A stretch of DNA of 64,000 bases from Thermohalobaculum sp039184865 (GTDB lineage: Bacteria > Pseudomonadota > Alphaproteobacteria > Rhodobacterales > Rhodobacteraceae). Position numbers and translations under genes: made by a program. The stretch lies in assembly GCA_039184865.1 (NCBI GenBank), contig JBCDAV010000019.1, positions 24,128 through 88,127 on the forward strand. The letters run 5' to 3'. Positions 1 to 8,618 of the stretch are shown here, piece after piece. Below the pieces are notes generated by a model. The model ran no database searches, was not told the origin of the DNA, and saw only the letters and a program-made list of their open reading frames with translations. Position 1 is the first letter of the stretch. Each line of letters opens with the position of its first letter.

Positions 1-199
1 TGATAAACCACTGCTTGCGGTATATGCGACGCCGAGCCGAACGCACCAACGAGACAAACGTATCGTCTTATAGATTCCGTTCACCCTAAGTCCGACGTGC
101 TGCGAAAGTACGCTGTCGTGCGTTTGGAGGCAGGTCAAGACCGGCCGGTATGCTCCTTTAAGGCAAGGATTCTCCGAGTGTCGAACGCCCGAGGGTAGC
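1..199. other. Edge region with no recognisable gene
   Basis: I see no supported coding sequence, RNA gene or clear terminator in the first 199 bases. The region lies downstream of the minus-strand pth gene, whose stop codon begins at 200, so it should hold the 3' end of that transcript. No strong hairpin followed by a T-run is visible in the direction of pth transcription. Confidence 0.5.
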
Positions 200-946
200 C
201 TATTTCGAAAACTTGGCGAGCAGCCGTGCTAGCGGATTGGTCGGCCCAGCATCCTTTAGCGCTTTCTGAGCCTTCTTGACGGCCTCTGCCGGGCGCTTAC
301 CGGACATCTTGGCCTGATGCGGCGGCGCCTTGCCGGACGGTTTCACCCCCGGTGTCGCCTTAGCTAATGGTTGCCTTGGCGGATTCACCCGCAGAGCTAC
401 GGCGTTCTGGAAGCCCGCGTCGTCTCCCGCCACCAGCTTCGGCAGGCCATCCGAGAACCCGCGTAACAGGTCGGCCAGCCACGTCTCCTCGGCCTTGGCG
501 AAATCGCGCAGCACATATCCCGAGACCTTGTTCTTGTCCCCGGGATGACCGATCCCCAGCCGCACGCGAGCATAGTCCGCGCCGATATGGGCGTGGATCG
601 AGCGCAGCCCGTTATGTCCGGCGTGACCGCCACCAAGCTTCACGCGGCATTTACCGGGTGCGAGGTCGAGTTCGTCGTGCACCACGATCACGTCGCCGGG
701 CGGCACCTTGAGAAAACGCGCGGCCTCACCCACGGATCGCCCGGATTCGTTCATGTAGGTCATCGGCTTGAGCAGGATGACCCGCTTGTCGCCGATGCGA
801 ACCTCGGCGATCTCACCCTGGAATTTCGATCTCCAAGGCGTGAACCGATGCTGTTCGGCAGCCTCGTCCAGCGCCAGAAAGCCGATATTGTGCCGGTTCC
901 CGGAATACTGCGCGCCCGGATTGCCCAAGCCCGCGATCAGGATCAC
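200..946 (-). CDS. pth: Peptidyl-tRNA hydrolase
   Basis: Cleaves peptidyl-tRNA released from stalled ribosomes and recycles tRNA in the cytoplasm. The family core is clear: the N-terminal LIAGLGNPG motif, the RHNIGF segment with the catalytic His, PMTYMNESG, the VVHDELDLAPG loop and GGHAGHNGLRS. I place the start at a GTG at 946, just before the conserved ILIAGLGNPG, giving 248 residues. The open frame extends upstream to an ATG at 1066, but that would overlap grxD by 62 bases and add a non-conserved basic leader. The C-terminus carries about 60 extra Lys/Ala/Pro-rich residues beyond the usual core of about 190. The gene follows grxD and bolA on the same strand, so the three probably form an operon. 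Family assignment is secure; the start is less so because no strong ribosome binding site precedes the GTG. Confidence 0.93.
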   Translation of the reverse strand: MILIAGLGNPGAQYSGNRHNIGFLALDEAAEQHRFTPWRSKFQGEIAEVRIGDKRVILLKPMTYMNESGRSVGEAARFLKVPPGDVIVVHDELDLAPGKCRVKLGGGHAGHNGLRSIHAHIGADYARVRLGIGHPGDKNKVSGYVLRDFAKAEETWLADLLRGFSDGLPKLVAGDDAGFQNAVALRVNPPRQPLAKATPGVKPSGKAPPHQAKMSGKRPAEAVKKAQKALKDAGPTNPLARLLAKFSK

Positions 947-1004
947 AGGCCCGGTCGCGAAGATCTTGTCACGTTTTGGTTTCTTGCCGGGCTTTGCCGC
1001 CGCT

Positions 1005-1376
1005 TCAGCCGTTGGCTTCGCGGATCTTGTTGGCTGCGTCCTTGTCATAGGCGACGCCCTTGTCATCGAGAAGCTGGTCGAGCTCGCCCGAAATCGTCAT
1101 CTCGGTGACGATATCGCAGCCGCCGACAAACTCCTGCTTCACATAGAGTTGCGGCGTGGTGGGCCAGTCGGAGAACTCCTTGATGCCCTGACGCAACTCG
1201 TCCGATGCCAGAATGTTCACGTCGTGAAAGTCGATGCCCATGTAGGTCAGGATCGAGGCGACGCGGGACGAGAACCCGCACTGCGGCATCGTCTTGTTGC
1301 CCTTCATGAACAACACCACGTCGTGGCCGTCGACATCCTTCTGGATCTGTTCCTTTGCGGCGGTCGTATCCAGCAT
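1005..1376 (-). CDS. grxD: Monothiol glutaredoxin, Grx4 family
   Basis: A 123-residue CGFS-type glutaredoxin. These bind a [2Fe-2S] cluster together with glutathione and pass it to apo-proteins or to BolA partners. The CGFS active site is at residues 33-36 (MPQCGFSS), followed by the TPPxLY-like PTTPQLYVKQEFVGGCDI segment that shapes the glutathione site. Length and both motifs match the family with no extra domain. It lies 12 bases downstream of bolA and upstream of pth on the same strand. The bolA-grx4 adjacency is a recurrent alphaproteobacterial arrangement, which supports joint work in iron-sulfur trafficking or iron regulation. Confidence 0.95.
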   Translation of the reverse strand: MLDTTAAKEQIQKDVDGHDVVLFMKGNKTMPQCGFSSRVASILTYMGIDFHDVNILASDELRQGIKEFSDWPTTPQLYVKQEFVGGCDIVTEMTISGELDQLLDDKGVAYDKDAANKIREANG

Positions 1377-1388
1377 CTCGTCTTCCTT

Positions 1389-1631
1389 TCAATCCGGGGC
1401 GCTGGTCGTTAGCGCCAGCGCGTGCAGAGGGGCGTCGGGCCCCTCAAGTATATCCTTCAAAGCGGCATTGACCATGCGCTGCTGCTGAACACGGTTCTTG
1501 CCGCGGAAACTTTCGTCGATCACGGTCGCCGCCCAGTGGTTGTCGTCGCCTGCAAGATCCCGGATCTCGACCTTCGCATCGGGAAACGTCGCCAGGATCA
1601 GGCGCTCGATCTCGGAGGCGGGTACAGGCAT
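1389..1631 (-). CDS. bolA: BolA family protein
   Basis: A protein of 80 residues from the ATG at 1631. The BolA fold is indicated by the N-terminal helix (EIERLILATFPDAKVEIRDL), the NHWAATVIDESFRGK core with the conserved F-x-G-K, and RVQQQRMVNAALKDIL, which matches the family's R-x-Q-x(2)-V-x(2)-AL pattern. BolA proteins partner CGFS glutaredoxins through a shared [2Fe-2S] cluster, and the next gene downstream encodes exactly such a glutaredoxin. The open frame continues upstream of 1631, but that part lacks family similarity and overlaps the divergent decarboxylase gene. It is the first gene of the presumed bolA-grxD-pth operon. Confidence 0.93.
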   Translation of the reverse strand: MPVPASEIERLILATFPDAKVEIRDLAGDDNHWAATVIDESFRGKNRVQQQRMVNAALKDILEGPDAPLHALALTTSAPD

Positions 1632-1724
1632 GGCGGCGTCCTTGGGCTTTTCGCTGCGCGAGATGTAGAGATTGCATTGCCTGCTGGCAAGCGATAGCGG
1701 GGCGCGAGCGCACGGGAGACAGGC

Positions 1725-3317
1725 ATGGCGACACTCGGGGAACAGAACATCACCTGGCTGGAGGCGTACGAGGTCGATACGGTTTTCGGCATTCCCGGCG
1801 TTCATACGGTCGAGCTGTATCGCGGTCTCGCGGGCTCGACGATCCGTCATGTGACGCCCCGGCACGAGCAGGGTGCGGGTTTCATGGCGGACGGCTTTGC
1901 GCGGGTCACCGGCAAGCCGGGGGTTGCCTTCGTGATCACTGGGCCGGGGCTGACGAACATCCTGACACCTATGGCGCAGGCTTATGCCGACAGCGTGCCG
2001 ATGCTGGTGATTTCGTCCGTCAACCGGCGTGAGGCGCTGGGCATGGGTGCGGGCGATTTGCACGAGGTTCGCAATCCCGGTCTGATGGCAGCGCAGGCGG
2101 CAGCGTTCTCGCATCTGCTGACGCATCCAGCGCAACTGCCGAGCGTGCTGGCGCGAGCCTGGGCGGTGTTTGAAAGCGCGCGCCCGCGACCCGTGCACAT
2201 CCAGATCCCGCTGGACATGCTGTCAGAGCCGATGCCTGAGATCGCGGTTGTGAGGCCAGCGCAGATTACGCCGCCCGATCCGGCTCCGCACACTCTCGAT
2301 CAGGCCGCGGCGACCCTGGCGAACGCGGAATGCCCCTTGATCCTCGCCGGAGGCGGCTGTTCGGACAGCGCTGCACTGGCGGGCCTGGCTGAGACTCTGG
2401 ATGCACCCGTCGCAATGACCGTCAACGCGCGCGGGCTGTTGCCGCCGAACCATCCGTTGGGACTCGCTGCCAGTCCGACATTGAGTTCCGTCCGGGACGC
2501 GATCCGTGCCGCCGATGTGGTGCTGGCGCTTGGCACGGAGGTCGGACGGACTGACTATGATATGAACGATCAGTCTTCTGTCGAATTCGATGGCACCCTG
2601 ATCCGCGTCGATATCGACCCGAACCAGATGATGCTGAACGCGATACCGGACCAGGCAATCGTCGGAGATGCGGATGCAGTTTCGAGAGCGTTGCAGAAGC
2701 GCATTGAGGCACCGCGGGTATCGGGTGGGGCCGAACGTGCAGCGAAAATCCGCGATGCAGCCTGGGAGGAGATCGGTCCGGACTACCGCAGCCTCGTTGG
2801 TTTCCTGAACGTGATCCGCAATACATTGCCCGAAGCGGCGGTCTTCGGGGACAGCACCAACGCGATCTACGCCGGAAACATGGCTTACAACGCGAACGCC
2901 CCGCGCCAGTACTACAATGCCGCTACCGGGTACGGGGCCTTAGGCTACGGTCTACCAGCCGCGATCGGAGCCGCGCGTGGAACGGGCACCCCGGTCGTCT
3001 GTATCGCCGGTGACGGCGGCGTCCAGTTTTCGCTGACCGATCTGGGTACGGCGGTCGAGGAACGACTGCCGCTGATTCTGATCATCGTGAACAATCAGGG
3101 CTATGGCGAGATCAAACACTGGATGGAGCGCGCTCAGATCAAGCCCGTGGGCGTGGACCTGCACACGCCGGATTTCGTCATGATCGGCAAGGCATATGGG
3201 GCCGAGGCGATGTCGCTTTCGGATCTCGCGGACCTCCCCGGTTTGCTGCAAGAAGCTGCCAACCGGAATGGCCCCACGCTAATCGAAATCGACGAAACGC
3301 TGATCCTCAAGAACTGA
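1725..3317 (+). CDS. Thiamine-diphosphate decarboxylase, AruI-like (acetolactate synthase family)
   Basis: 530 residues with the three-domain layout of ThDP-dependent acetolactate synthase-type enzymes. The N-terminal Pyr domain has the catalytic Glu in RHEQGAGFMADGFAR. A central Rossmann-like domain spans about 190-320. The C-terminal PP domain has the ThDP/Mg motif GDGGVQFSLTDL followed by VNNQGYGEIK. The shorter length, single-subunit form and the segment GMGAGDLHEV resemble 5-guanidino-2-oxopentanoate decarboxylase (AruI) of the arginine transaminase pathway more than biosynthetic IlvB. No acetolactate synthase small subunit and no aruH transaminase lie nearby, so the substrate is inferred. 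The gene stands alone, divergent from bolA across 93 bases. Other 2-oxo acids are possible substrates. Confidence 0.8.
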   Translation: MATLGEQNITWLEAYEVDTVFGIPGVHTVELYRGLAGSTIRHVTPRHEQGAGFMADGFARVTGKPGVAFVITGPGLTNILTPMAQAYADSVPMLVISSVNRREALGMGAGDLHEVRNPGLMAAQAAAFSHLLTHPAQLPSVLARAWAVFESARPRPVHIQIPLDMLSEPMPEIAVVRPAQITPPDPAPHTLDQAAATLANAECPLILAGGGCSDSAALAGLAETLDAPVAMTVNARGLLPPNHPLGLAASPTLSSVRDAIRAADVVLALGTEVGRTDYDMNDQSSVEFDGTLIRVDIDPNQMMLNAIPDQAIVGDADAVSRALQKRIEAPRVSGGAERAAKIRDAAWEEIGPDYRSLVGFLNVIRNTLPEAAVFGDSTNAIYAGNMAYNANAPRQYYNAATGYGALGYGLPAAIGAARGTGTPVVCIAGDGGVQFSLTDLGTAVEERLPLILIIVNNQGYGEIKHWMERAQIKPVGVDLHTPDFVMIGKAYGAEAMSLSDLADLPGLLQEAANRNGPTLIEIDETLILKN

Positions 3318-3332
3318 GTTGAGGTCGCCGAT

Positions 3333-5933
3333 CTAGCTTGCCAGCATCCGCTCAACGATTTCGCGCGTGTTCTTCGACAGATCCTTGGTATCCGCCATGC
3401 GTTGCATCTGGGCGCGCATCAGGGTCTGGCGATCCGCCGTGTACCGCCCGCAGGTCTCATAGATGCCCGCCAGTCTCGCCGTCGTTTGCGGGTTCAGCGC
3501 ATCCAGCTTGAGCAGCCAATCGGTGACGAACGCGTAGCCTGAGCCGTCCGGCGCGTGAAATGCGACAGGGTTGGCCATGGCGAAGACGCCGATGAGCGAG
3601 CGAAACTTGTTCGGGTTCTTCCAGTCGAAGCTCGGATGCTCCGTCAGTGCGTCAACCTTGCCAAGAACGCCGTCGACAGGTGCCGAGGCCTGCAACATCA
3701 GCCACTTGTCGACCACAAGCAGGTCGTTTTCCCATTTCGCATGGAATTGGTCGAGCGCCGAATTTGCCCCCGGCGCCCCATTGTGGACCAGTTCGCGCAA
3801 GGCGGCGAGCGACATCGTCATGTTTTCCGCGGTGTCGAACTGCGTCTGAGCGAGCGCAATACCGTCCGACGATGCTCCCGCAAGCAAGGACAGGCACCGG
3901 TTGGCAAGGGCACGCTTTCCGGCGGGCTCGGCATCGGGCGCATACGGTTCCGGCACATCCATCGTATCGTAGGTGCTGCGCAGTGGTTCGGACAGGACAG
4001 TCCCGAGAGCCGTCCTCATCGCCTTCACCGCTGCGTGCACCGCGGTCGGATCAACAGGCACCTCGCGTGAGGCAAGATCGGCCGACACCTCGTCGATCGA
4101 CGGCGCATCCAGCACGAGCGCCTTGAACGCAGGATCGAGCGACGAGTCTGCAAGCACGTTGCCGAGCGCGGCTGTCCACGCCTCGGGCACGTCGGCACCC
4201 GCCATCACCCGGTCAGCGATATCGAGGCCCAGGGCACGCCCGGCCTCGGCCCGGTTGAACGGATCGGTGTCATGCGCCAGCAGGACCAGCAAGTCCTCGG
4301 ACGCGAGCGGCGGTTCCAGACTGATGGGCGCCGAGAAGCCGCGGAGCAACGATGGTACCGGTTGAGATGGCAGGCCCGAGAACCTGAAAACCTGCTCGGC
4401 CTTGGTCAGCTCGAGCACCTCGGTCGGCATCAGTTCCTCGCCGTCGCGCGCGATGAACCCCGCCGTGACCGGGATCACATGTGGGGCCTTTTCGGCCTGA
4501 CCGGGCGTATCCGGCACCTGCTGCGCCAGCGTCATCGTGTAGACGCCGTCGATCTCGTCCCAGTCCTCCGACATCTGGACCTTTGGCGTCCCCGCTTGCC
4601 GATACCAGAGCGCGAACTGCGAGAGATCACGGCCCGTGGCGTCCTCGAACACTTTCAGCCAGTCCTCGATGGTGCAGGCCTGTCCGTCGTGGCGTTGGAA
4701 ATACAGATCGGTGCCCTTGCGGTAGGCCTCCGGCCCGATCAGCGTATGCAGCATCCGGATGACCTCGGCGCCCTTCTCGTAAACCGTGGCCGTGTAGAAG
4801 TTATTGATCTCTATGTATTCCTCCGGGCGCACTGGGTGTGCCAAAGGGCCGGCATCCTCGCGGAACTGGCGGGCGCGGAGTTGCGCGACCTCGCCGATCC
4901 GGTGCACCGCCGCCGAGCGCTCATCCGACGAGAATTGCTGGTCGCGAAAGACGGTCAGCCCTTCCTTCAGGCAGAGCTGGAACCAGTCACGGCAGGTGAT
5001 CCGGTTGCCGGTCCAATTGTGAAAGTACTCGTGCGCGATGATGGCCTCTATCAATTCGAAATCGCGGTCGGTCGCCGTTTCGGGCGACGCCAGAACGTAT
5101 TTCGAGTTGAAGATGTTGAGCCCCTTGTTCTCCATTGCGCCCATGTTGAAGTCGTCGACGGCGACGATCTGGAAGAGGTCGAGATCGTACTCGCAGCCAT
5201 AAGCCGTCTCGTCCCAGCGCATCGAGCGTTTCAACGCATCCATCGCGAAGGCGCACTTCGTCTCGTCGCCCGGTCGGACCCAGATCCTAAGCGACACATC
5301 GCGCCCGGAAGCTGTCGTGAAGGAATCCTCGAAGCTCACAAGGTTCCCGGCAACAAGCGCAAACAGATAGCTGGGCTTCGGGTGCGGATCGTGCCACTCG
5401 GCAAAGTGGCGCCCGCCGGGCAGGCGGCCCGTTGCGGTCGGATTACCGTTCGACAGGAGGATCGGCGAGTCGACGATGTCCGCCTCGATGCGGACGTCGA
5501 ACACGGTCATCACGTCGGGCCGGTCGGGGTAGAACGTGATCTTGCGGAAGCCTTCGGCCTCGCACTGTGTGCAGTACATGCCCTTGGACTGATAAAGCCC
5601 CTCAAGCTCGGTGTTGCTGGTGGGATCGATCTCGACCTCGCACTCCCAGGTGAACGCATCGGGCAGGGCGCCGGGCAACGTGAGCCCCTCGGCATCGGTG
5701 ATGCAGTCAGCCGTCACATCGCGTCCGTCAACGGCGGCCGAGACCAGCGTCAACTTGCGCCCGTGCAGATGAAAATCGCCGCCTTCGCCCTTGCGGAACC
5801 GGATCGTGGACCGAACACGCGTCGCCGACGGTGCGAGGTCGAAAACCAGTTTGACATGGTCGATCTGCCAGTTTGGCGGACGGTAATCGATCAGACGGGT
5901 GGGAGTCTGCTCGGGGCTGACGTCAGTACGCAT
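3333..5933 (-). CDS. pepN: Aminopeptidase N (M1 family zinc metallopeptidase)
   Basis: 866 residues from the ATG at 5933, which is preceded by the purine-rich site GGAAGAAAGG. The open frame runs further upstream, but that leader is not conserved. It removes N-terminal amino acids from peptides in the cytoplasm. The zinc site HEYFHNWTGNR (HEXXH near residue 298) and the M1 exopeptidase motif GAMENKG just before it are intact. The rest follows the bacterial PepN layout: N-terminal beta domain, thermolysin-like catalytic domain, and a long helical C-terminal domain typical of the Escherichia coli-type enzyme. It is divergent from the GT39 gene at 6073 across 139 bases and convergent with the decarboxylase gene, 15 bases apart. 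Confidence 0.97.
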   Translation of the reverse strand: MRTDVSPEQTPTRLIDYRPPNWQIDHVKLVFDLAPSATRVRSTIRFRKGEGGDFHLHGRKLTLVSAAVDGRDVTADCITDAEGLTLPGALPDAFTWECEVEIDPTSNTELEGLYQSKGMYCTQCEAEGFRKITFYPDRPDVMTVFDVRIEADIVDSPILLSNGNPTATGRLPGGRHFAEWHDPHPKPSYLFALVAGNLVSFEDSFTTASGRDVSLRIWVRPGDETKCAFAMDALKRSMRWDETAYGCEYDLDLFQIVAVDDFNMGAMENKGLNIFNSKYVLASPETATDRDFELIEAIIAHEYFHNWTGNRITCRDWFQLCLKEGLTVFRDQQFSSDERSAAVHRIGEVAQLRARQFREDAGPLAHPVRPEEYIEINNFYTATVYEKGAEVIRMLHTLIGPEAYRKGTDLYFQRHDGQACTIEDWLKVFEDATGRDLSQFALWYRQAGTPKVQMSEDWDEIDGVYTMTLAQQVPDTPGQAEKAPHVIPVTAGFIARDGEELMPTEVLELTKAEQVFRFSGLPSQPVPSLLRGFSAPISLEPPLASEDLLVLLAHDTDPFNRAEAGRALGLDIADRVMAGADVPEAWTAALGNVLADSSLDPAFKALVLDAPSIDEVSADLASREVPVDPTAVHAAVKAMRTALGTVLSEPLRSTYDTMDVPEPYAPDAEPAGKRALANRCLSLLAGASSDGIALAQTQFDTAENMTMSLAALRELVHNGAPGANSALDQFHAKWENDLLVVDKWLMLQASAPVDGVLGKVDALTEHPSFDWKNPNKFRSLIGVFAMANPVAFHAPDGSGYAFVTDWLLKLDALNPQTTARLAGIYETCGRYTADRQTLMRAQMQRMADTKDLSKNTREIVERMLAS

Positions 5934-6072
5934 CAACGGACCTTTCTTCCTTTGATTGCGCGATGATAGCGCGGCACGCGGGGCCTTCCTAGCGGCTTTC
6001 CCCTGAGCTATGGAGACGCGGTTCCCGCCTGACAGCTTGCCGATCGCAGGTAAGCACACAGCACGAGTTGAG

Positions 6073-7563
6073 ATGGCCCGCTCCAGGAAAAAGAAATCGA
6101 AAAAGAAGACTCAGGATCGGCCGTGGCTCGTCTGGAGCGCGCTGGTGATCGTCGGCGCGGTCCTGATGCGTCTGGCGGTCAATTCGCTTGGTCTTGTGCC
6201 CGTCCATTTCGATGAGGCGCAGTACTGGGCGTACGGACACGAACTCGCCGCTGGGCACTTCTCCAAACCGCCGCTGGTCGGCTGGCTGATCCTGATCGCG
6301 ACCGAACTGGGCGGTGACACGACGTTCGCGCTGCGCATCTGGGCGGTGATCAGCCACGCCGTCGTCGCCGGGATGATCTTTCTGACGGGACGTGCGCTGT
6401 TCGACGGGCGCACGGGATTCTGGGCGGCGGCGGGTTACACCGTGGCGCCGGGCGTCAGCGTATCAGCGATGATCATGTCGACCGACCCGGTGATGATGAT
6501 GGGCTGGGCGGTCGCCCTGTATGCCTGGGTCCGCGCTGCGCAGGCGAAGTCTCCTCCGGTCTGGTGGGCGGTCTGCGGCCTGGCGCTCGGGGCCGCGATG
6601 TTGGCGAAATACACGGCGCTGGCCTTCGCCGGAGGCATGATCGGTTACGGGCTGCTCTCTCTGCGTTCGTGGGATTGGCGGGGAGCAGCGATCGTCGCAC
6701 TGGCGGCGTTTCTGGTGTTTTCGCCTAACCTGATCTGGCAGATCGACAACAGTTTCCACACCGTCTCTCACGTTGCCGAGGACGCCGCGCCCGGAGGCAG
6801 CCTGTTCAACCCAGGAAAGTTCGCCGAGTTTTTCGGCGCGCAATTCGGGGTCATCGGCCCGGTCTGGTTCGTCGCGATGCTCGTGGTGCTGTGGAAGCGC
6901 AAGAGTTGGATTGGCGACTGGCGCATGCGTTTGCTCGCGTGGCAGGCCTTCCCTTTGCTGATCGCGATCACCGCACTGAGTCTCACGACGCGGGCGCATG
7001 CCAACTGGGCGGCGCCGGGATACATCGCCGGATCGATCATGGCGGCGCATTGGCTGCTGTCGCGCAAGTGGTTCAACGCATTGAAATGGCAGAGTATTAT
7101 CGGAGTGGCTGGCGCGACCGCCGTCTTCGCCATGGCCGTTGTCTACGGGATGTCGGCGAACGACCTGCCGCGTGGGCCGGATCCATTCAAGAAAATGCGG
7201 ATATCGGAGCCGTTTTGTGAGCCAGCGCTGGCGGCGATGGGAGCCGAGGGGGCGGATGTGCTGTTATCGACAGACCGGCGCCGTCTTTCGGAGTGCATGT
7301 TCCTGGGCGGTCTGAGCTTCGACCAGATCGCCGTGTGGAACCCGGACCTCAATCCGAAGAACCATCACGAGCTCGTCGCAACGCTGTGGCCAGGCGACCA
7401 TCGCCGCATGGTTCTGGCGATCATCGGCACTGCGGAAGCTGCCGCGGAGATCGTAGAATATTTTGATTTTGCTCAGGAAATCGAGACGGAGACGTTCGCG
7501 ACGCACGCCAACCGACAGTACACCTACACGCTCTGGTCGGTCGAAGGTTTCCGGGATTACTGA
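6073..7563 (+). CDS. Membrane glycosyltransferase, GT39/ArnT type
   Basis: A polytopic membrane protein of about 496 residues. A very basic start (RSRKKKSKKK) is followed by a membrane segment and the motif VHFDEAQYW, whose Asp-Glu pair matches the catalytic acidic residues of GT39/ArnT enzymes in the first periplasmic loop. At least eight further hydrophobic segments follow, then a soluble C-terminal part of about 130 residues. GT39-type enzymes move a sugar from a polyprenyl-phosphate carrier to a lipid or protein acceptor outside the inner membrane; the acceptor cannot be read here. I chose the ATG at 6073 because the basic stretch before the first membrane helix makes a natural N-terminus. 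An in-frame ATG at 6010 is possible. No lipid A or arn operon genes accompany it. Confidence 0.85.
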   Translation: MARSRKKKSKKKTQDRPWLVWSALVIVGAVLMRLAVNSLGLVPVHFDEAQYWAYGHELAAGHFSKPPLVGWLILIATELGGDTTFALRIWAVISHAVVAGMIFLTGRALFDGRTGFWAAAGYTVAPGVSVSAMIMSTDPVMMMGWAVALYAWVRAAQAKSPPVWWAVCGLALGAAMLAKYTALAFAGGMIGYGLLSLRSWDWRGAAIVALAAFLVFSPNLIWQIDNSFHTVSHVAEDAAPGGSLFNPGKFAEFFGAQFGVIGPVWFVAMLVVLWKRKSWIGDWRMRLLAWQAFPLLIAITALSLTTRAHANWAAPGYIAGSIMAAHWLLSRKWFNALKWQSIIGVAGATAVFAMAVVYGMSANDLPRGPDPFKKMRISEPFCEPALAAMGAEGADVLLSTDRRRLSECMFLGGLSFDQIAVWNPDLNPKNHHELVATLWPGDHRRMVLAIIGTAEAAAEIVEYFDFAQEIETETFATHANRQYTYTLWSVEGFRDY

Positions 7564-7734
7564 CGACCGACATACCGCCGCCGAGTCGGCCGCGAAAGAC
7601 TTCAAGCGTCAGGAAATCGGGTTGGACCATCGTATTGCGGGCGGCGCAAATTCTTGCGGATCACACGCTCTGCATGGCGCAGAATGCTGCCCTGCGCGGG
7701 GGACGTTAACTCCATCGACGCCCGGATTTCAGGC

Positions 7735-7783
7735 GTATGGCTCGCGTATGGCACCTGTATGGCTCGCGTATGGCAGGCGTATG
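7735..7783. repeat. 11-bp tandem repeat, 4.5 units
   Basis: Units beginning GTATG start at 7735, 7746, 7757, 7768 and 7779, exactly 11 bases apart. The first four share GTATGGC followed by four variable bases. The first and third units are identical (GTATGGCTCGC). The array is bordered on both sides by CAGGCGTATG (7730-7739 and 7774-7783). The spacing is close to one turn of the double helix, so identical sites would face the same side of the DNA. No neighbouring gene uses it as coding sequence. Confidence 0.85.
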
Positions 7784-8043
7784 TATAGAAAGTCGGTTTG
7801 AAGAGGTTAACGGCGCCGCGCCGGTTTAGGCCGAGCGTTCGCAACAGTGCTGCATCCGCAACAGAATCGGCGTGACGGACTTCGACTGCTTGATCCGGCG
7901 GTGCGCGACCTGATACGGGCCACCTCCTCGGAGAGAGAGAGAGACATGTTCTCCAGATTGCACTTCGCAGCCTTGCGTCCTCCGCACGCGGCCTGAGTAC
8001 GCCGCAGGCGGTAACGCCCTTTCTGAAATTCTGACAAACGGGC

Positions 8044-8064
8044 GCGCGGGTATCGACCCCGCGC
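8044..8064. other. GC-rich hairpin ahead of hypothetical gene
   Basis: GCGCGGG (8044-8050) pairs perfectly with CCCGCGC (8058-8064) around a seven-base loop. It ends 10 bases before the ATG at 8075, overlapping the region where that gene's ribosome binding site (GGAAGAGAA) begins. It is not followed by a T-run on either strand, so it is more likely a leader structure or a binding site than a terminator. Function unknown. Confidence 0.45.
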
Positions 8065-8074
8065 GGAAGAGAAC

Positions 8075-8473
8075 ATGCATTTTCGGTTTGTCGTCCGGGA
8101 CCGCGATGAGGTGTGCGGTCTGGAACTTGGATTCTTTCAACGTGCCTACTCAGTGAGGAATGGTGAGATTGACGCTCCGCCATGGGTCCGCGATCAGTTG
8201 CGGTTGGAACTTGGCTGGTTCAACCTGCACCTCGATGTGCCGGAGCGCTTTGGCCGCAGTGCCGGGAGACGGGGATGGATCCGGGGCATCTGCTGGTTTC
8301 GTCCCGAGGCACATCAAGCAATTGATCGGGCGCGCTACGTTGCGTGGCTGATGACCGAGGCGGAGGTGCCGGTCGAGGAGATCCGGCGTTCTTGCCCAGG
8401 CGAAGTGATCTGGCAGGATCATCAGCAGGTCGTCGCCAAGCCGCCACGGGATCTGGCGAAGGCTTTCGGGTGA
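8075..8473 (+). CDS. Hypothetical protein (132 residues)
   Basis: I do not recognise a named family. The protein starts at an ATG preceded by GGAAGAGAAC. It has no signal peptide or membrane helix and is rich in Trp, Arg and acidic residues. Segments such as GLELGFFQRAY, LELGWFNLHLDVP and ICWFRPEAHQAIDRARYVAWLM look like a compact globular fold rather than a shadow translation. The GC-hairpin at 8044-8064 sits just ahead of its start. It is followed on the same strand by yaaA after 145 bases. I infer a real cytoplasmic protein from its composition and ribosome binding site; the function is unknown. Confidence 0.6.
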   Translation: MHFRFVVRDRDEVCGLELGFFQRAYSVRNGEIDAPPWVRDQLRLELGWFNLHLDVPERFGRSAGRRGWIRGICWFRPEAHQAIDRARYVAWLMTEAEVPVEEIRRSCPGEVIWQDHQQVVAKPPRDLAKAFG

Positions 8474-8618
8474 GCCATGGCGAACTGTGCAGAAATGGTG
8501 GCGGGCTGAATGCCGCCACAAGACGGGCGGCGGACTTGGAGGTTGCTGTCCACGAGTGGTGTTCTCAGGTTCTTTCCGCGCTATATGCGGTGCGAACGAG
8601 ATTCTGCCCGGAGCCCCG

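Larger units (their letters stand above)
7564..8074. other. Gene-poor interval with short repeats and a hairpin
   Basis: These 511 bases hold no gene I can support. Long open frames cross it on the minus strand, but their translations are rich in Arg, Ser and Cys and look like frame shadows of GC-rich DNA. Three structured elements lie inside: an 11-bp tandem repeat at 7735-7783, a (GA)7 run at 7931-7944, and a seven-base-pair GC hairpin at 8044-8064 directly before the hypothetical gene at 8075. On the minus strand, the part between about 7800 and 8070 could encode a structured RNA, but I recognise no family. Confidence 0.6.

Noticed and set aside
4272..5966. 564-residue plus-strand frame opposite pepN
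   Set aside because: Antisense shadow of the M1 peptidase; pepN has all catalytic motifs and the opposite frame matches no family.
7602..8183. Long minus-strand open frames covering the intergenic block
   Set aside because: Arg/Ser/Cys-rich translations without a family, several phases open at once, and no credible ribosome binding site; typical of GC-rich DNA without stops.
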